A stretch of 35,599 bases of DNA, from positions 1 through 35,599 of the forward strand of contig JANXZS010000090.1 of the NCBI GenBank assembly GCA_025355385.1, given 5' to 3'. The notes under the pieces are model-generated. The model saw only the letters and a list, made by a program, of their open reading frames with translations. It was not told where the DNA came from and ran no database searches. This document shows positions 15,668 through 23,488 of this stretch, in pieces; position 1 is the first letter of the stretch; each line of letters begins with the position of its first letter. Position numbers and translations under genes: made by a program. This stretch comes from Acidobacteriaceae bacterium (GTDB lineage Bacteria > Acidobacteriota > Terriglobia > Terriglobales > Acidobacteriaceae).

Positions 15668-16879
15668 ATGAAAAAACTACGGGTTGGTGTTCTGTTTGGT
15701 GGGCGCAGCGGAGAGCATGAAGTTTCCCTGCTCTCGGCCGCCTCTGTTCTCGAAGCAATCGACAAGAGAAAGTTTGAAGTCGTTCCCATCGGTATTACGA
15801 AAGAGGGTCACTGGCTTACGTCTTCGAACGCAGAGCGGCTGCTTACAGGGGGCGTAGCCACTGCGACACAATCTGCACTCGCTGCACCCGGTACGCTGCG
15901 CGCGGGAGACCCCTCAGCCACCGTACCCGCCGCGTTGCTGACGGATGCCAGAGCCGCTGTCCTGCCGCCCGCGCCAGTCCGCCAAGACTTTAGCGGAGAG
16001 ATGTTGCCGGCGTCGACGCACGAAGCGGTCTGCCTGAATGGCCAGTCCCTGGACGTAATCTTTCCCGTGTTGCACGGAACGTTCGGCGAAGACGGCACGA
16101 TTCAAGGGCTCTTCGAACTTGCGGGCATCGCTTACGTTGGCTCAGGAGTCCTCGGCTCCTCGACCGGCATGGACAAGGACGTGATGAAAAAACTCTTCGC
16201 CTTTTCTGGTCTGCCGATGGTGAAGCATGTCTCTTTACTGCGCGCAGAGTGGCAGGATAGTCCGCGCAAGGTCGTCGGGCGCATTGAGGCAGCGCTTAAA
16301 TATCCGCTGTTTGTTAAGCCCGCGAATCTCGGCTCCTCCGTCGGTATCAGCAAGGCGCATGACCGCAGGGAACTTGGTCCGGCGCTTAGCTTAGCCGCCA
16401 CTTTCGACCGCAAGATCGTCGTGGAGCAGGGCGTCGGGGGAGCGAAGCGGAGAGCTCGCGAACTCGAAGTCGGAGTGCTGGGCAACGATAAACCGGAGGC
16501 TTCCGTGGTGGGCGAGATCGTTCCCGGCAAAGAGTTTTACGACTACGAAGCGAAGTACCTGAGCGAGGGCTCGGTCCCAATCATTCCTGCAAAGCTCACG
16601 CGGCAGCAGACCAAACGGATCCAGCAGATGGCGATTGCCGCCTTCCAGGCGTGTGACTGCGCGGGCCTGGCAAGGGTTGACTTTTTGATGGACCCGGGCA
16701 AGACGCAGCGCATCTATGTGAACGAGCTCAACACGCTGCCGGGCTTTACATCCATCAGCATGTATCCCAAGTTGTGGGCAGCCTCCGGCGTCGCTTACAG
16801 CACGCTGATTACCCGGCTGATTGAACTGGCAGTGGAACGCCATCGGGAAAAGGAACAGAATTCCTATAGCGTAAAGTAG
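15668..16879 (+). CDS. ddl: D-alanine--D-alanine ligase
   Basis: This ATP-grasp ligase makes D-Ala-D-Ala for peptidoglycan precursors in the cytoplasm. It is 403 residues, longer than the usual 300-370. The N-terminus has VLFGGRSGEHEVSLLSAASV, with the conserved Glu of GEHE. The ATP-grasp core has FVKPANLGSSVGISKA (about 215-230), EVGVLGN and VVGEIVPGKEFYDYEAKY. The metal- and substrate-binding end is YVNELNTLPGFTSISMYPKLW. Extra length sits at about residues 57-115, an Ala/Pro-rich low-complexity stretch. All core motifs are intact. The ribosome-binding site is poor. It is followed 72 nt later by a small membrane-protein gene on the same strand. Confidence 0.95.
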   Translation: MKKLRVGVLFGGRSGEHEVSLLSAASVLEAIDKRKFEVVPIGITKEGHWLTSSNAERLLTGGVATATQSALAAPGTLRAGDPSATVPAALLTDARAAVLPPAPVRQDFSGEMLPASTHEAVCLNGQSLDVIFPVLHGTFGEDGTIQGLFELAGIAYVGSGVLGSSTGMDKDVMKKLFAFSGLPMVKHVSLLRAEWQDSPRKVVGRIEAALKYPLFVKPANLGSSVGISKAHDRRELGPALSLAATFDRKIVVEQGVGGAKRRARELEVGVLGNDKPEASVVGEIVPGKEFYDYEAKYLSEGSVPIIPAKLTRQQTKRIQQMAIAAFQACDCAGLARVDFLMDPGKTQRIYVNELNTLPGFTSISMYPKLWAASGVAYSTLITRLIELAVERHREKEQNSYSVK

Positions 16880-16951
16880 GCGGTGCGCGTTGGCCACCTA
16901 CTTATGGCTGTAGGATGGTCACGACGAAAGTCGTGGGATGGAGGAACGGCC

Positions 16952-17398
16952 GTGACATTGCTCGATGCACCGCAGTACGACCTGGCGCGTGCACACCGGC
17001 GCCGAAACCTTGGGATCGCTGCCGCTGTGGCTGTCGTTCTGCTCGCCTTCCTTACCTTCTGGTTCTGGAACTGGCCCGCCGAACACCGCGTGAATCGCTT
17101 CTTCGAAGCCGTGGAGACGAAGGACATGGCGAAGGCCTACGGCGTCTGGAATAACGACCCAAACTGGCAGCAGCATCCGCAACAGTATTCCAGCTACAAG
17201 TACGGAACCTTCGTGGTGGATTGGGGCCAATCCAGTGACTGGGGACAGATCACCAGCCATCACATTGTCATGGCTAAAGGCACCGGTTCAGGCACGGTAA
17301 TCGGGGTTGAGCTGAACAAAAGGAAGACGCCCACCTTCCTATGGGTCGAGGGCAAAACCAAGCAGCTCGGCTTCTCTCCCGTCGAGCTGGAATACTAG
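16952..17398 (+). CDS. Small single-pass membrane protein
   Basis: A frame opens at 16883, but the GTG at 16952 has a clean GGAGG motif 7 nt upstream, so I start there (148 residues). One membrane helix spans about residues 20-41 (LGIAAAVAVVLLAFLTFWFW), preceded by an Arg-rich cytoplasmic end (ARAHRRRN), so the N-terminus faces inside. The outer domain starts with RVNRFFEAVETKDMAKAYGVW, a helix resembling DUF4864/NTF2-like small domains, then beta-rich sequence. No catalytic residues are obvious. It follows ddl, so an envelope role is possible but not shown. Confidence 0.75.
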   Translation: MTLLDAPQYDLARAHRRRNLGIAAAVAVVLLAFLTFWFWNWPAEHRVNRFFEAVETKDMAKAYGVWNNDPNWQQHPQQYSSYKYGTFVVDWGQSSDWGQITSHHIVMAKGTGSGTVIGVELNKRKTPTFLWVEGKTKQLGFSPVELEY

Positions 17399-17422
17399 AC
17401 GCTACCCAAAAGTTTGTTCCCC

Positions 17423-17460
17423 AAAGAGCGGCCTGTTTTGAGCATAAATGTCGCTTTTTT
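17423..17460 (+). terminator. Probable intrinsic terminator after the ddl-membrane protein pair
   Basis: AGCGGC (17427-17432) pairs with GTCGCT (17450-17455, one G-U) around a 17-nt loop and runs into six T residues (17455-17460). An upstream A-rich stretch (17423-17425) can pair with the T-run. Confidence 0.5.
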
Positions 17461-18007
17461 CTATAAATCTATACCTGGTGCCGATTACTGGCACTGGTTT
17501 CTGGATTGAACTTTTATCGCGGGATTGACAAGTGCCCAACAAACACCGCACCAACCACGAGCATATAAGGCCAAGCTATGGCCGAGTAGCTAGCGTGAAC
17601 TTCTGCCGAATGAATGATTCCGTACTTGATTTAAAACACGGGAATACAGACAACAATGAAGGCACCGATCATCTGTGCCCGTGTTGCAGTTCTGAAGCCT
17701 CGCCAAAACTGTGCCAAAAATAGCACATAGTAATTCCGCTTATGAAATCGTCGCAGGACGTGGCCTACCCAGTCAAAACCGTATATCTTCCGCCTATTTT
17801 GAGATCTTCGGCAGGTAAAGTGCCCAGCAAAGCTGCTGAGTCCTGAATGTCTATTACCCTAATTGAGCGAGCGCATCCGAATTGCGAAAACAGATTGCGA
17901 TGCTGGTCGAGCTATTCTTGCGCGCATGCATTTTCACGCTGACGGCTTTTTGCGCGGACAGCTTCTTTTGCGCCAGTTATTTTGCTGACTTGCTCTTTGT
18001 TGAGTCG
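17461..18007. other. Long AT-richer intergenic stretch without recognisable gene
   Basis: About 550 nt between the 3' ends of two convergent operons, visibly richer in A/T than the flanks. Short frames are present (for example a Cys-rich one at 17532-17723), but none has a ribosome-binding site, domain or clear codon bias. Nothing looks like an RNA gene, insertion sequence or tandem repeat. It may be decayed acquired DNA. Confidence 0.45.
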
Positions 18008-18985
18008 CTAGCTAGCTGAATCGCTGCCTTGCTGGCTTGGCGTGGCCAGTGCGGCCAGGGTCTTTTCCAGGCTCGCCGAGTCCTCTACATAGAGGCACTT
18101 CTGGCTGCGGTCGATCTGGCGCATTAGACCACTCAAGACTCTGCCGGGACCGACTTCGATAAAATGTTGCGGTTGCTCGCGAATGAGGAGCTGAACCGAC
18201 TCCCCCCACAGCACGGCTCCCGTCACCTGACGGATCAGCGCGTCGCGTGCGCCTTCGGCATCCCGAATGAACTGGGCATCTACGTTGCCTACGATGGGTA
18301 TCCGGGGATCGGTAAAGTCTGTCGCCTGCAGGAGCGGCGCCAGTCTATCCTGTGCCGGCTGCATCAACGCGCAATGGAAGGGCGCGCTCACCTGCAGCAA
18401 GACGGCCTTTTTTGCGCCGCGCTCTTTAGCCAGAACAACGGCACGTTCGACCCCGGGTACTGCTCCGGAAATAACGGTCTGCTCCACAGAGTTCCGGTTG
18501 GCAGCGGAGACCACCGTATTGGTTTCGGCAGCGGCGTCCTCGCAAACCTTTACCACGTCTCGCTCTGCCATACCGAGAATCGCGGCCATGGTGCCTTGGC
18601 CTGCAGGTACGGCTTCCTGCATGTAACAACCACGGCTCCGCACTGTGCACACGGCATCGACAAAGCTCAGGGTGCCGGCCGCCACGTTCGCGGAATACTC
18701 CCCCAGCGAGTGCCCCGCGACGTAACTCGGCTCCACTCCGTGCCCGGCGAGCACCCGCAGGGCGGCGATCGAAACGGTGAAGATGGCGGGCTGAGTAAAC
18801 TCCGTCAGACGGAGCTGATCCTCCGGCCCCTCAAAGCAGAGCTTCGACAAGCTAAATCCGAGGGCTTGATCGGCCTCTTCGAAAACCTGGCGGGCAACGG
18901 GAAAATGTTCGTAGAGGTCGCGACCCATGCCTACGGACTGCGAGCCCTGTCCGGGAAAAAGAAACGCCAGTTTTTGGGTCGTCAT
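18008..18985 (-). CDS. fabD: Malonyl-CoA:ACP transacylase FabD
   Basis: FabD moves the malonyl group from CoA to acyl carrier protein to feed fatty-acid elongation. I choose ATG 18985 (MTTQKLAFLFPGQGSQ); a TTG at 19000 is possible and neither has a strong ribosome-binding site. The product is 325 residues. The GQGSQ oxyanion loop is near residue 12, the nucleophile S93 lies in GHSLGEYSA, and the catalytic H204 lies in APFHCALM. It is the last gene of the yceD-rpmF-plsX-fabD cluster, 53 nt after plsX, a conserved bacterial arrangement that supports joint control of phospholipid and fatty-acid synthesis. Confidence 0.96.
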   Translation of the reverse strand: MTTQKLAFLFPGQGSQSVGMGRDLYEHFPVARQVFEEADQALGFSLSKLCFEGPEDQLRLTEFTQPAIFTVSIAALRVLAGHGVEPSYVAGHSLGEYSANVAAGTLSFVDAVCTVRSRGCYMQEAVPAGQGTMAAILGMAERDVVKVCEDAAAETNTVVSAANRNSVEQTVISGAVPGVERAVVLAKERGAKKAVLLQVSAPFHCALMQPAQDRLAPLLQATDFTDPRIPIVGNVDAQFIRDAEGARDALIRQVTGAVLWGESVQLLIREQPQHFIEVGPGRVLSGLMRQIDRSQKCLYVEDSASLEKTLAALATPSQQGSDSAS

Positions 18986-19038
18986 GCTGATGCTATTCAA
19001 GCGATTAACCCGTAAGGATGCAAGCGAGGAATCACGTG

Positions 19039-20076
19039 CTACTGGCTCTGGTCGCCGTCTGCCGCGATGCCATCTGGACGGCTGCCAAACTCACGCTCGA
19101 TCCCTTCACTGATGCCAGCCTGGACAAATTCCGCTGCGACGCGAATGCCATTGTAAATCGCCCGATCGTTGGATGACCCGTGCCCTACTACGCAGACTCC
19201 GCGCAGGCCCAGGAGGGGTGCTCCGCCATACTCGGTGTAATCCAGCCGCTTGTTGAAGTCGTTAAATGCGCGGCGCGATAGCATCGCGCCCACCTGAGCC
19301 TTTACGGTGGAGTTGAGCGACTCCCGCAGCAAGACCCGAACCAGTTTCCCCAGACCTTCGGAGGCCTTCAACGCAACATTGCCGACAAAGCCATCGCAGA
19401 CGACCACATCGCAGTTGCCGTTGAAGATATCGCGGCCTTCGACGTTGCCCACAAATTGGATGGGGAGCCGCTTGAGCAGGGGGAAGGCCTGCCGGGTGAG
19501 CTCGTTGCCCTTACCCTCTTCCTGTCCGATGGAGAGTAGTCCGACCCGGGGGCGGCGGATCTTAAGTACGCGGCGGGCATACATCTCGCCCATCACGGCG
19601 AATTGCTCCAGATTTTGGGGCTTGCACTCCACGTTGGCGCCGACGTCCAGCAACACGCAAGGGGAGCCGGTGGCTGTGGGCATGACCGTGGCCAGAGCGG
19701 GGCGGTCAACACCCTGAATCGCACCCAGCACCATTTTGGCGCAGGCCATTGCCGCACCGGTATTGCCCGCAGTCAGGAATCCCGCTGCTGTCTTCTCTCT
19801 CACCAGCCGCAGACCCACGCGCATGGAGCTGTCGCGTTTCTGGCGGACCGCGAGCGCTGCTTTTTCGTCCATGCCGATAATCTCGCTGGCATGATGAATC
19901 ACGATGGGAAGGCTCTCGCCACGGAGGTATTCAGAGAGAACGGAACGCAGCTCTAGCTCTGCCCCCACCAGGTGCACACGCACCGGCAATTGGCGACAGG
20001 CAAGGATAGCGCCCCGGATCTCAGGATCTGGAGCCTTGTCCGAACCCATTGCATCGAGAGCAATGTCCGTCAGCAT
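19039..20076 (-). CDS. plsX: Phosphate acyltransferase PlsX
   Basis: PlsX makes acyl-phosphate from acyl-ACP, the first committed donor for the PlsY route to phospholipids. It is a peripheral membrane enzyme. The 345-residue product starts IALDAMGSDKAPDPEI, the family opening. It continues with FLTAGNTGAAMACAKMVLG, LLDVGANVECKPQNL, LLSIGQEEGKGNEL, FVGNVEGRDI and VVCDGFVGNVALKASEG, which is a continuous match to the PlsX pattern. It starts 15 nt after the rpmF stop codon, so the two are probably co-transcribed. The C-terminal 20 residues (FGSRPDGIAADGDQSQ) are a variable tail. Confidence 0.97.
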   Translation of the reverse strand: MLTDIALDAMGSDKAPDPEIRGAILACRQLPVRVHLVGAELELRSVLSEYLRGESLPIVIHHASEIIGMDEKAALAVRQKRDSSMRVGLRLVREKTAAGFLTAGNTGAAMACAKMVLGAIQGVDRPALATVMPTATGSPCVLLDVGANVECKPQNLEQFAVMGEMYARRVLKIRRPRVGLLSIGQEEGKGNELTRQAFPLLKRLPIQFVGNVEGRDIFNGNCDVVVCDGFVGNVALKASEGLGKLVRVLLRESLNSTVKAQVGAMLSRRAFNDFNKRLDYTEYGGAPLLGLRGVCVVGHGSSNDRAIYNGIRVAAEFVQAGISEGIEREFGSRPDGIAADGDQSQ

Positions 20077-20091
20077 CGGGATCGGCTGCAG

Positions 20092-20277
20092 TTACTTCGC
20101 TTCCTTGACTTGGATGACTTCGCGTCCCTTGTAAGTGCCGCACTTGGGGCAGGCACGGTGGGGCAATTTACGCTCGTGACAATTGGGACATTCGCTTAGT
20201 CCGATGGGGGTAAGAGCATCATGCGCACGGCGTTTGGAGGTACGGGCCTTGGAATGGCGCCGCTTTGGATTAGGCAT
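20092..20277 (-). CDS. rpmF: 50S ribosomal protein L32
   Basis: The 61-residue L32 protein begins with the standard MPNPKRRHSKART segment. Four cysteines (C30, C33, C43, C46: CPNC and CPKC) form a zinc ribbon, so this is the zinc-binding (C+) form. It sits between yceD and plsX, as in many bacteria, and links ribosome and lipid synthesis genes in one transcript. Confidence 0.98.
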   Translation of the reverse strand: MPNPKRRHSKARTSKRRAHDALTPIGLSECPNCHERKLPHRACPKCGTYKGREVIQVKEAK

Positions 20278-20381
20278 TGCAGATTCCTTTCATGCGTCCG
20301 TCCTGAACCCCTTGGCTCTCAGTAAAAGTTAACCCTGGCACAGCATGCCAAGGCCCGGGATGGATGCGGTACGCTTGATTC

Positions 20382-20933
20382 TTAAAGTTTTATCCGGCTG
20401 CGAAGATCTGAGAGCGCGGTCCACCGCGGATCGGACTTTGTCTGGTCGCAGGTGCACGTTTCAGTGTTCAGATTGGTACCGCAGCGCGGGCATAATCCTT
20501 TGCAGTCCGGGCGGCAAAGTGTCTTAGCGGGCAAGGATAGAAGCACCTGCTCCCTGAGGACATCTTCGAGCTCAAGACTCCCTCCTTGATAATAACCGAT
20601 TTCGGTCTCGGATGTGGTGATGGAGTGCTCCGCAGCCTCGCCATCCGCCCCCACCGGACGGAACAGCAGGTCGAAGTCGCCGTTGAGGTCGTAGTTCACC
20701 GGCTCAACGCAGCGGGCACAGGGAACCTCAAAGCGGCCTTCGTAGTGGGCACGAATGCGGATGTCGGCGACTACGTCCCGGGGGCCGCGATGTTCCTGCA
20801 ACAGGTCAGCCCGCCCGGTAACGCGAAAGGTGTCGAGCTGCTTCACATCCGACACGTATTCAATGGTACCCGGCTGTACGGGCTCGTCAAACTCAAGCGG
20901 CTCCCGCTCCAGATCGACCACGGTAATCAACAT
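20382..20933 (-). CDS. yceD: YceD/DUF177 family protein
   Basis: A 183-residue DUF177 protein. Relatives lie immediately upstream of rpmF and have been linked to ribosomal RNA metabolism. The body contains LDTFRVTGRADLLQEHRGPRD and RIRAHYEGRFEVPCARCVEPV (CARC around residues 72-75). A C-terminal cysteine set (CRPDCKGLCPRCGTNL, then CTC) looks like a metal site. The LCRPDCKGLCPRCG pattern is typical. The gene starts the minus-strand operon yceD-rpmF-plsX-fabD. Its ribosome-binding site (GGAG, about 13 nt away) is poorly spaced. Confidence 0.93.
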   Translation of the reverse strand: MLITVVDLEREPLEFDEPVQPGTIEYVSDVKQLDTFRVTGRADLLQEHRGPRDVVADIRIRAHYEGRFEVPCARCVEPVNYDLNGDFDLLFRPVGADGEAAEHSITTSETEIGYYQGGSLELEDVLREQVLLSLPAKTLCRPDCKGLCPRCGTNLNTETCTCDQTKSDPRWTALSDLRSRIKL

Positions 20934-21092
20934 AGTAAAGCTTCTCTCCAGGGCGAAAAAGGCAACTCCTCAGGGAGTACTCTCCCCGAAGCGTCCTACT
21001 TGAGAGTAAGGAGCGCGCCGTCCTGCGTCAAACGATGAGATTCGTCAACGCGCTGCTACCAGACTGGTGTCTCCGATGCTTCTGCATTCGAG

Positions 21093-21764
21093 CTACCCAT
21101 GCAGGGATGGCCACCCTGCGGACTGAAAGAGGCGTATGGCGGCTACTCCCGCCGCTCCGGCCTCGATGCAGGAGGCGGCATTCTGCAGGGTGACACCCCC
21201 CAGCGCAAAGACTGGCATCGATCCCGCAACCTGGCAGGCTGCACCGAGTGCAACAAGGCCGACACCGGGAAGGACGGCGCTGCTGGCGATCGGCTCATCC
21301 TCATCCTTACGCGACACCTTACCGAAGACCGGAGCGAATAGGGCCATGGTGGCCCCGTTGTCCCGTGCTCTCTCTACATCTGCAACTGAGTGACAGGCTA
21401 CGCTGAGGATGGGCGGGTTGCGGGCACACTCAGCATAGAGGCGCCGCACTTCGGCGGGTGTCAGGGCTCCCGTGCCGGGAAGGTGAACCCCATCCGCTCC
21501 GGTGGCGATGGCCACGTCAGCGCGGCCATTGACAAGGACTTTCGTGTGCACAACTGGAGCCCTGGCAACCTGCGCTTCTCGTACGGCGGCAACAATTCCG
21601 CGGGCAAGCCTCTCCAGGGCGCGGGCGGTCAGATGTCGCTCGCGAATCTGGATCACTTCAACTCCGCCTGCAGCCCATTGCGAGGCCAGGGATATCAGGG
21701 TGTCCTCAGCGGACGGCGCGCTGGGGGAGAGCCGCGCAGCATCGGTGATGGCGTAGAGCCTCAT
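21093..21764 (-). CDS. Thiamine phosphate synthase-like (ThiE/TenI family) protein with altered active site
   Basis: A TIM-barrel protein of the ThiE/TenI family. ATG 21764 (MRLYAITD, 223 residues) is the family-like start; the longer frame to 21863 runs through repeat DNA. Recognisable parts are EVIQIRERHL, VLVNGRADVAIATGADGVHL, SVACHSVADVERA, FAPVFGKVSRKDEDEP and VFALGGV. Compared with characterised ThiE, the FREK lysine is Arg here (QIRER), the Mg-binding Asp after the conserved Asn is Gly (VNGR), and the PTxTKK region reads GKVSRK. These changes make canonical thiamine-phosphate synthesis uncertain and leave a TenI-like tautomerase or other role open. No thi neighbour and no TPP riboswitch CTGAGA motif is visible. 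Confidence 0.85.
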   Translation of the reverse strand: MRLYAITDAARLSPSAPSAEDTLISLASQWAAGGVEVIQIRERHLTARALERLARGIVAAVREAQVARAPVVHTKVLVNGRADVAIATGADGVHLPGTGALTPAEVRRLYAECARNPPILSVACHSVADVERARDNGATMALFAPVFGKVSRKDEDEPIASSAVLPGVGLVALGAACQVAGSMPVFALGGVTLQNAASCIEAGAAGVAAIRLFQSAGWPSLHG

Positions 21765-21815
21765 GGAACCAGTGTAGTCGGGAGTGCACTGTTGTATTTC
21801 GCAGACAGGGCGTCG

Positions 21816-21898
21816 GGTGGGTGTGGGAGAAGACCCATGTCTCAAAAGCGAGACATGGGGCACCCACCATCTTTTGTGCTCTCACACGAGACATGGGT
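21816..21898. repeat. Nested inverted repeat plus third arm copy upstream of the ThiE-like gene
   Basis: Inner arms CCCATGTCTC (21834-21843) and GAGACATGGG (21850-21859) surround a 6-nt loop. Outer arms GGTGGGTG (21816-21823) and CACCCACC (21861-21868) flank them. A third copy of GAGACATGGG lies at 21888-21897. The hairpin would form in the 5' leader of the ThiE-like gene or the 3' end of the RDD transcript. It looks like an interspersed REP-type repeat; its distribution elsewhere cannot be judged here. Confidence 0.75.
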
Positions 21899-21923
21899 TA
21901 CAGCGGCTTCCCTTGCTCTTGCA

Positions 21924-21948
21924 CGTGAAATGGGGAACCCATTTCACG
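21924..21948. repeat. Perfect 11-bp inverted repeat
   Basis: CGTGAAATGGG (21924-21934) and CCCATTTCACG (21938-21948) with a 3-nt GAA spacer. It is next to the 21816-21898 repeat and 35 nt beyond the RDD gene stop, but its sequence is different. It may be a terminator-like hairpin for the RDD gene (no T-run) or a second repeat type. Confidence 0.7.
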
Positions 21949-21982
21949 CAAACGCGAGAGCAACTCCGATGCTGAGATTGTC

Positions 21983-23140
21983 CTAGCGGTAGCTGCGCTG
22001 GTAGGTGCGGGAGAGGCGGTCGTGCCAGCCGAGGCCGTCCTCATCAAACCAGGCCCATGCGAATCCCATGCCGAGCGTGCAGGCGGAGAGTAGCAGGGCT
22101 CCGATGCGATGCTTCATCTGTCGGCGGGTCGGATTCTCATCTTCAAAGGTGCAAAGAGCAATGCGCGCATAGCGCATGCCGGGTGTGCATTCCGAGAAGG
22201 TGAAGAACAGGTACTGATACAGCAGCAGGAAGAAAACCAGAGTCCCGCCCGCAGCTGCGAGGGCCGGTTTGCCGGTTGGGGGATGGGCTGTGCAGGAGAC
22301 GAATACCGCCACGAAGACCAGGAATGCCAGGCTGGCCAGGCATAAATCCACCAGCGCTGCCATCAGGCGGTCCTCCATGGAGGCGGTGTTCATGGGGATC
22401 TCGAGATAATTTGTAAGCCGGGGATCCGCATCACCATCCTGGGCACTTCGTGCATCGAGACGGATGGTAGACCACTCCGGCATCGGGTGTTCGACTGGGG
22501 GAGTTTTCGAAATGGCTTCTGCGTCAACCTCAAAGATCCTCAGCTGCGGAGCGTCTGCGTGGGCTTCTTCGCGGAGGGGGCCTTCGGCGAGGCGTGGCCT
22601 TGCCCTGCGGGGCGCAACAATCTCTCGGGGAAATTCGATCAAATTTCCAGCGATGGTCTCGACCGGCTCAATCGTCGCCTCGGACAGGAGGTCGATCCCA
22701 CGCTGCACTGCTTCCTGGCTGCGCGGGGCGGATGGGGCCGCTTGTTGGTGCACGGGAACGGGCACGGAGACAGCAGCGGTCGGGCTCGACTTTTTTGCCG
22801 TTGCGGGGTTGGCAGTCGGACCCTTCCCAATGCCATCGACCGCGGCCTGCGCTGCAGCACTCTTCTCCTGCGCAGAGGCTTGCTCGGCGAGGGCGGTGGC
22901 GTGTGCCTCCTGCGCCAGCACTTCGCTGTAGGAGGGGACTTTGGCGTAACGCGCCGCTACACGAGCAGCGACCTGGGCAGCGCGAGACTCGTTCGACTCC
23001 ACCTCCAGCGGCAGACTGGTTTGTTCGTCTGATTTGGGAGGGCGCCGCGTACGATGGGCAGCCAGGCGCTCTTTTGCCTCTCGTTTCCACGAGGGAAGAA
23101 CTTCCTGGGAATCGGACCGCAAACTTGAAGTAGTACTCAA
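21983..23140 (-). CDS. RDD family membrane protein with long low-complexity N-terminus
   Basis: I place the start at TTG 23140, which has an ACGAGG motif 7 nt upstream; a TTG at 23164 is less well placed. The 385-residue product begins with about 250 residues rich in Ala, Glu, Ser and Pro without a membrane segment. One helical stretch runs AAQVAARVAARYAKV, and another is SYSEVLAQEAHATALAEQA. The C-terminal 130 residues are an RDD domain: the Arg-Asp-Asp-like MEDRLMAALVDLCLASLAFLVF, then two more hydrophobic helices and ECTPGMRYARIALCTFEDENPTRRQ. RDD proteins are small multipass proteins of largely unknown or transport-related role. Divergent from lptD. No partner in the window explains the long soluble extension. 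Confidence 0.85.
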   Translation of the reverse strand: MSTTSSLRSDSQEVLPSWKREAKERLAAHRTRRPPKSDEQTSLPLEVESNESRAAQVAARVAARYAKVPSYSEVLAQEAHATALAEQASAQEKSAAAQAAVDGIGKGPTANPATAKKSSPTAAVSVPVPVHQQAAPSAPRSQEAVQRGIDLLSEATIEPVETIAGNLIEFPREIVAPRRARPRLAEGPLREEAHADAPQLRIFEVDAEAISKTPPVEHPMPEWSTIRLDARSAQDGDADPRLTNYLEIPMNTASMEDRLMAALVDLCLASLAFLVFVAVFVSCTAHPPTGKPALAAAGGTLVFFLLLYQYLFFTFSECTPGMRYARIALCTFEDENPTRRQMKHRIGALLLSACTLGMGFAWAWFDEDGLGWHDRLSRTYQRSYR

Positions 23141-23410
23141 CTGAAATCCTCGTTTCCTGCGCAATCCTTACTGCCAGCTCGAAGTTTAGATCGCCGACAG
23201 CGGAACTCCGTGCGTCTCTTGATTCTTGTCATCGAGGGAGAGGAGGTGGAGCAACGGACAGACGTGCTATCGGCCATTGGCACAACTCCAATGCGGGCGA
23301 GAGAACGTACTAGTTTAGAAGCCAGAGCGATGAGCGTTCCTCCTCTGGACCTTGGCTCTTTGGTATCCTAAAGCGGATTTCCGATTGCTATGCACCACGG
23401 TTGCGGTCTC

Positions 23411-23441
23411 GCGCAGCTTTTTCTAAATGGAAAAGCAGCGC
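23411..23441 (+). promoter_or_regulatory. Hairpin in the lptD leader
   Basis: GCGC-a-GCTTTTTC pairs with GGAAAAGC-a-GCGC (23411-23423 with 23429-23441), giving a long stem with an A-A mismatch and a 5-nt loop, about 50 nt before the lptD start. It may affect lptD translation. The remaining RDD/lptD intergenic DNA (23141-23488) shows no other structure that I can support. Confidence 0.45.
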
Positions 23442-23488
23442 CACCTCATTAGCTCCGGTGTACACCCAAAAGGAAACCTGCTCTTGCC

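Noticed and set aside
17525-17569. TTGACA followed by TATAAG as a promoter
   Set aside because: The spacer is 33 bp, far outside the sigma70 range, and no gene follows.
17532-17723. Short Cys-containing frame (CPCC near its end)
   Set aside because: No ribosome-binding site, too short, no conserved pattern apart from the cysteines.
17880-17985. Lys/Ala-rich minus-strand reading frame downstream of fabD
   Set aside because: It is out of frame with fabD, has no start with a ribosome-binding site, and is too short to judge.
21765-21982. TPP riboswitch upstream of the ThiE-like gene
   Set aside because: No CTGAGA or other conserved THI-box element on the minus strand; the hairpins there are repeats.
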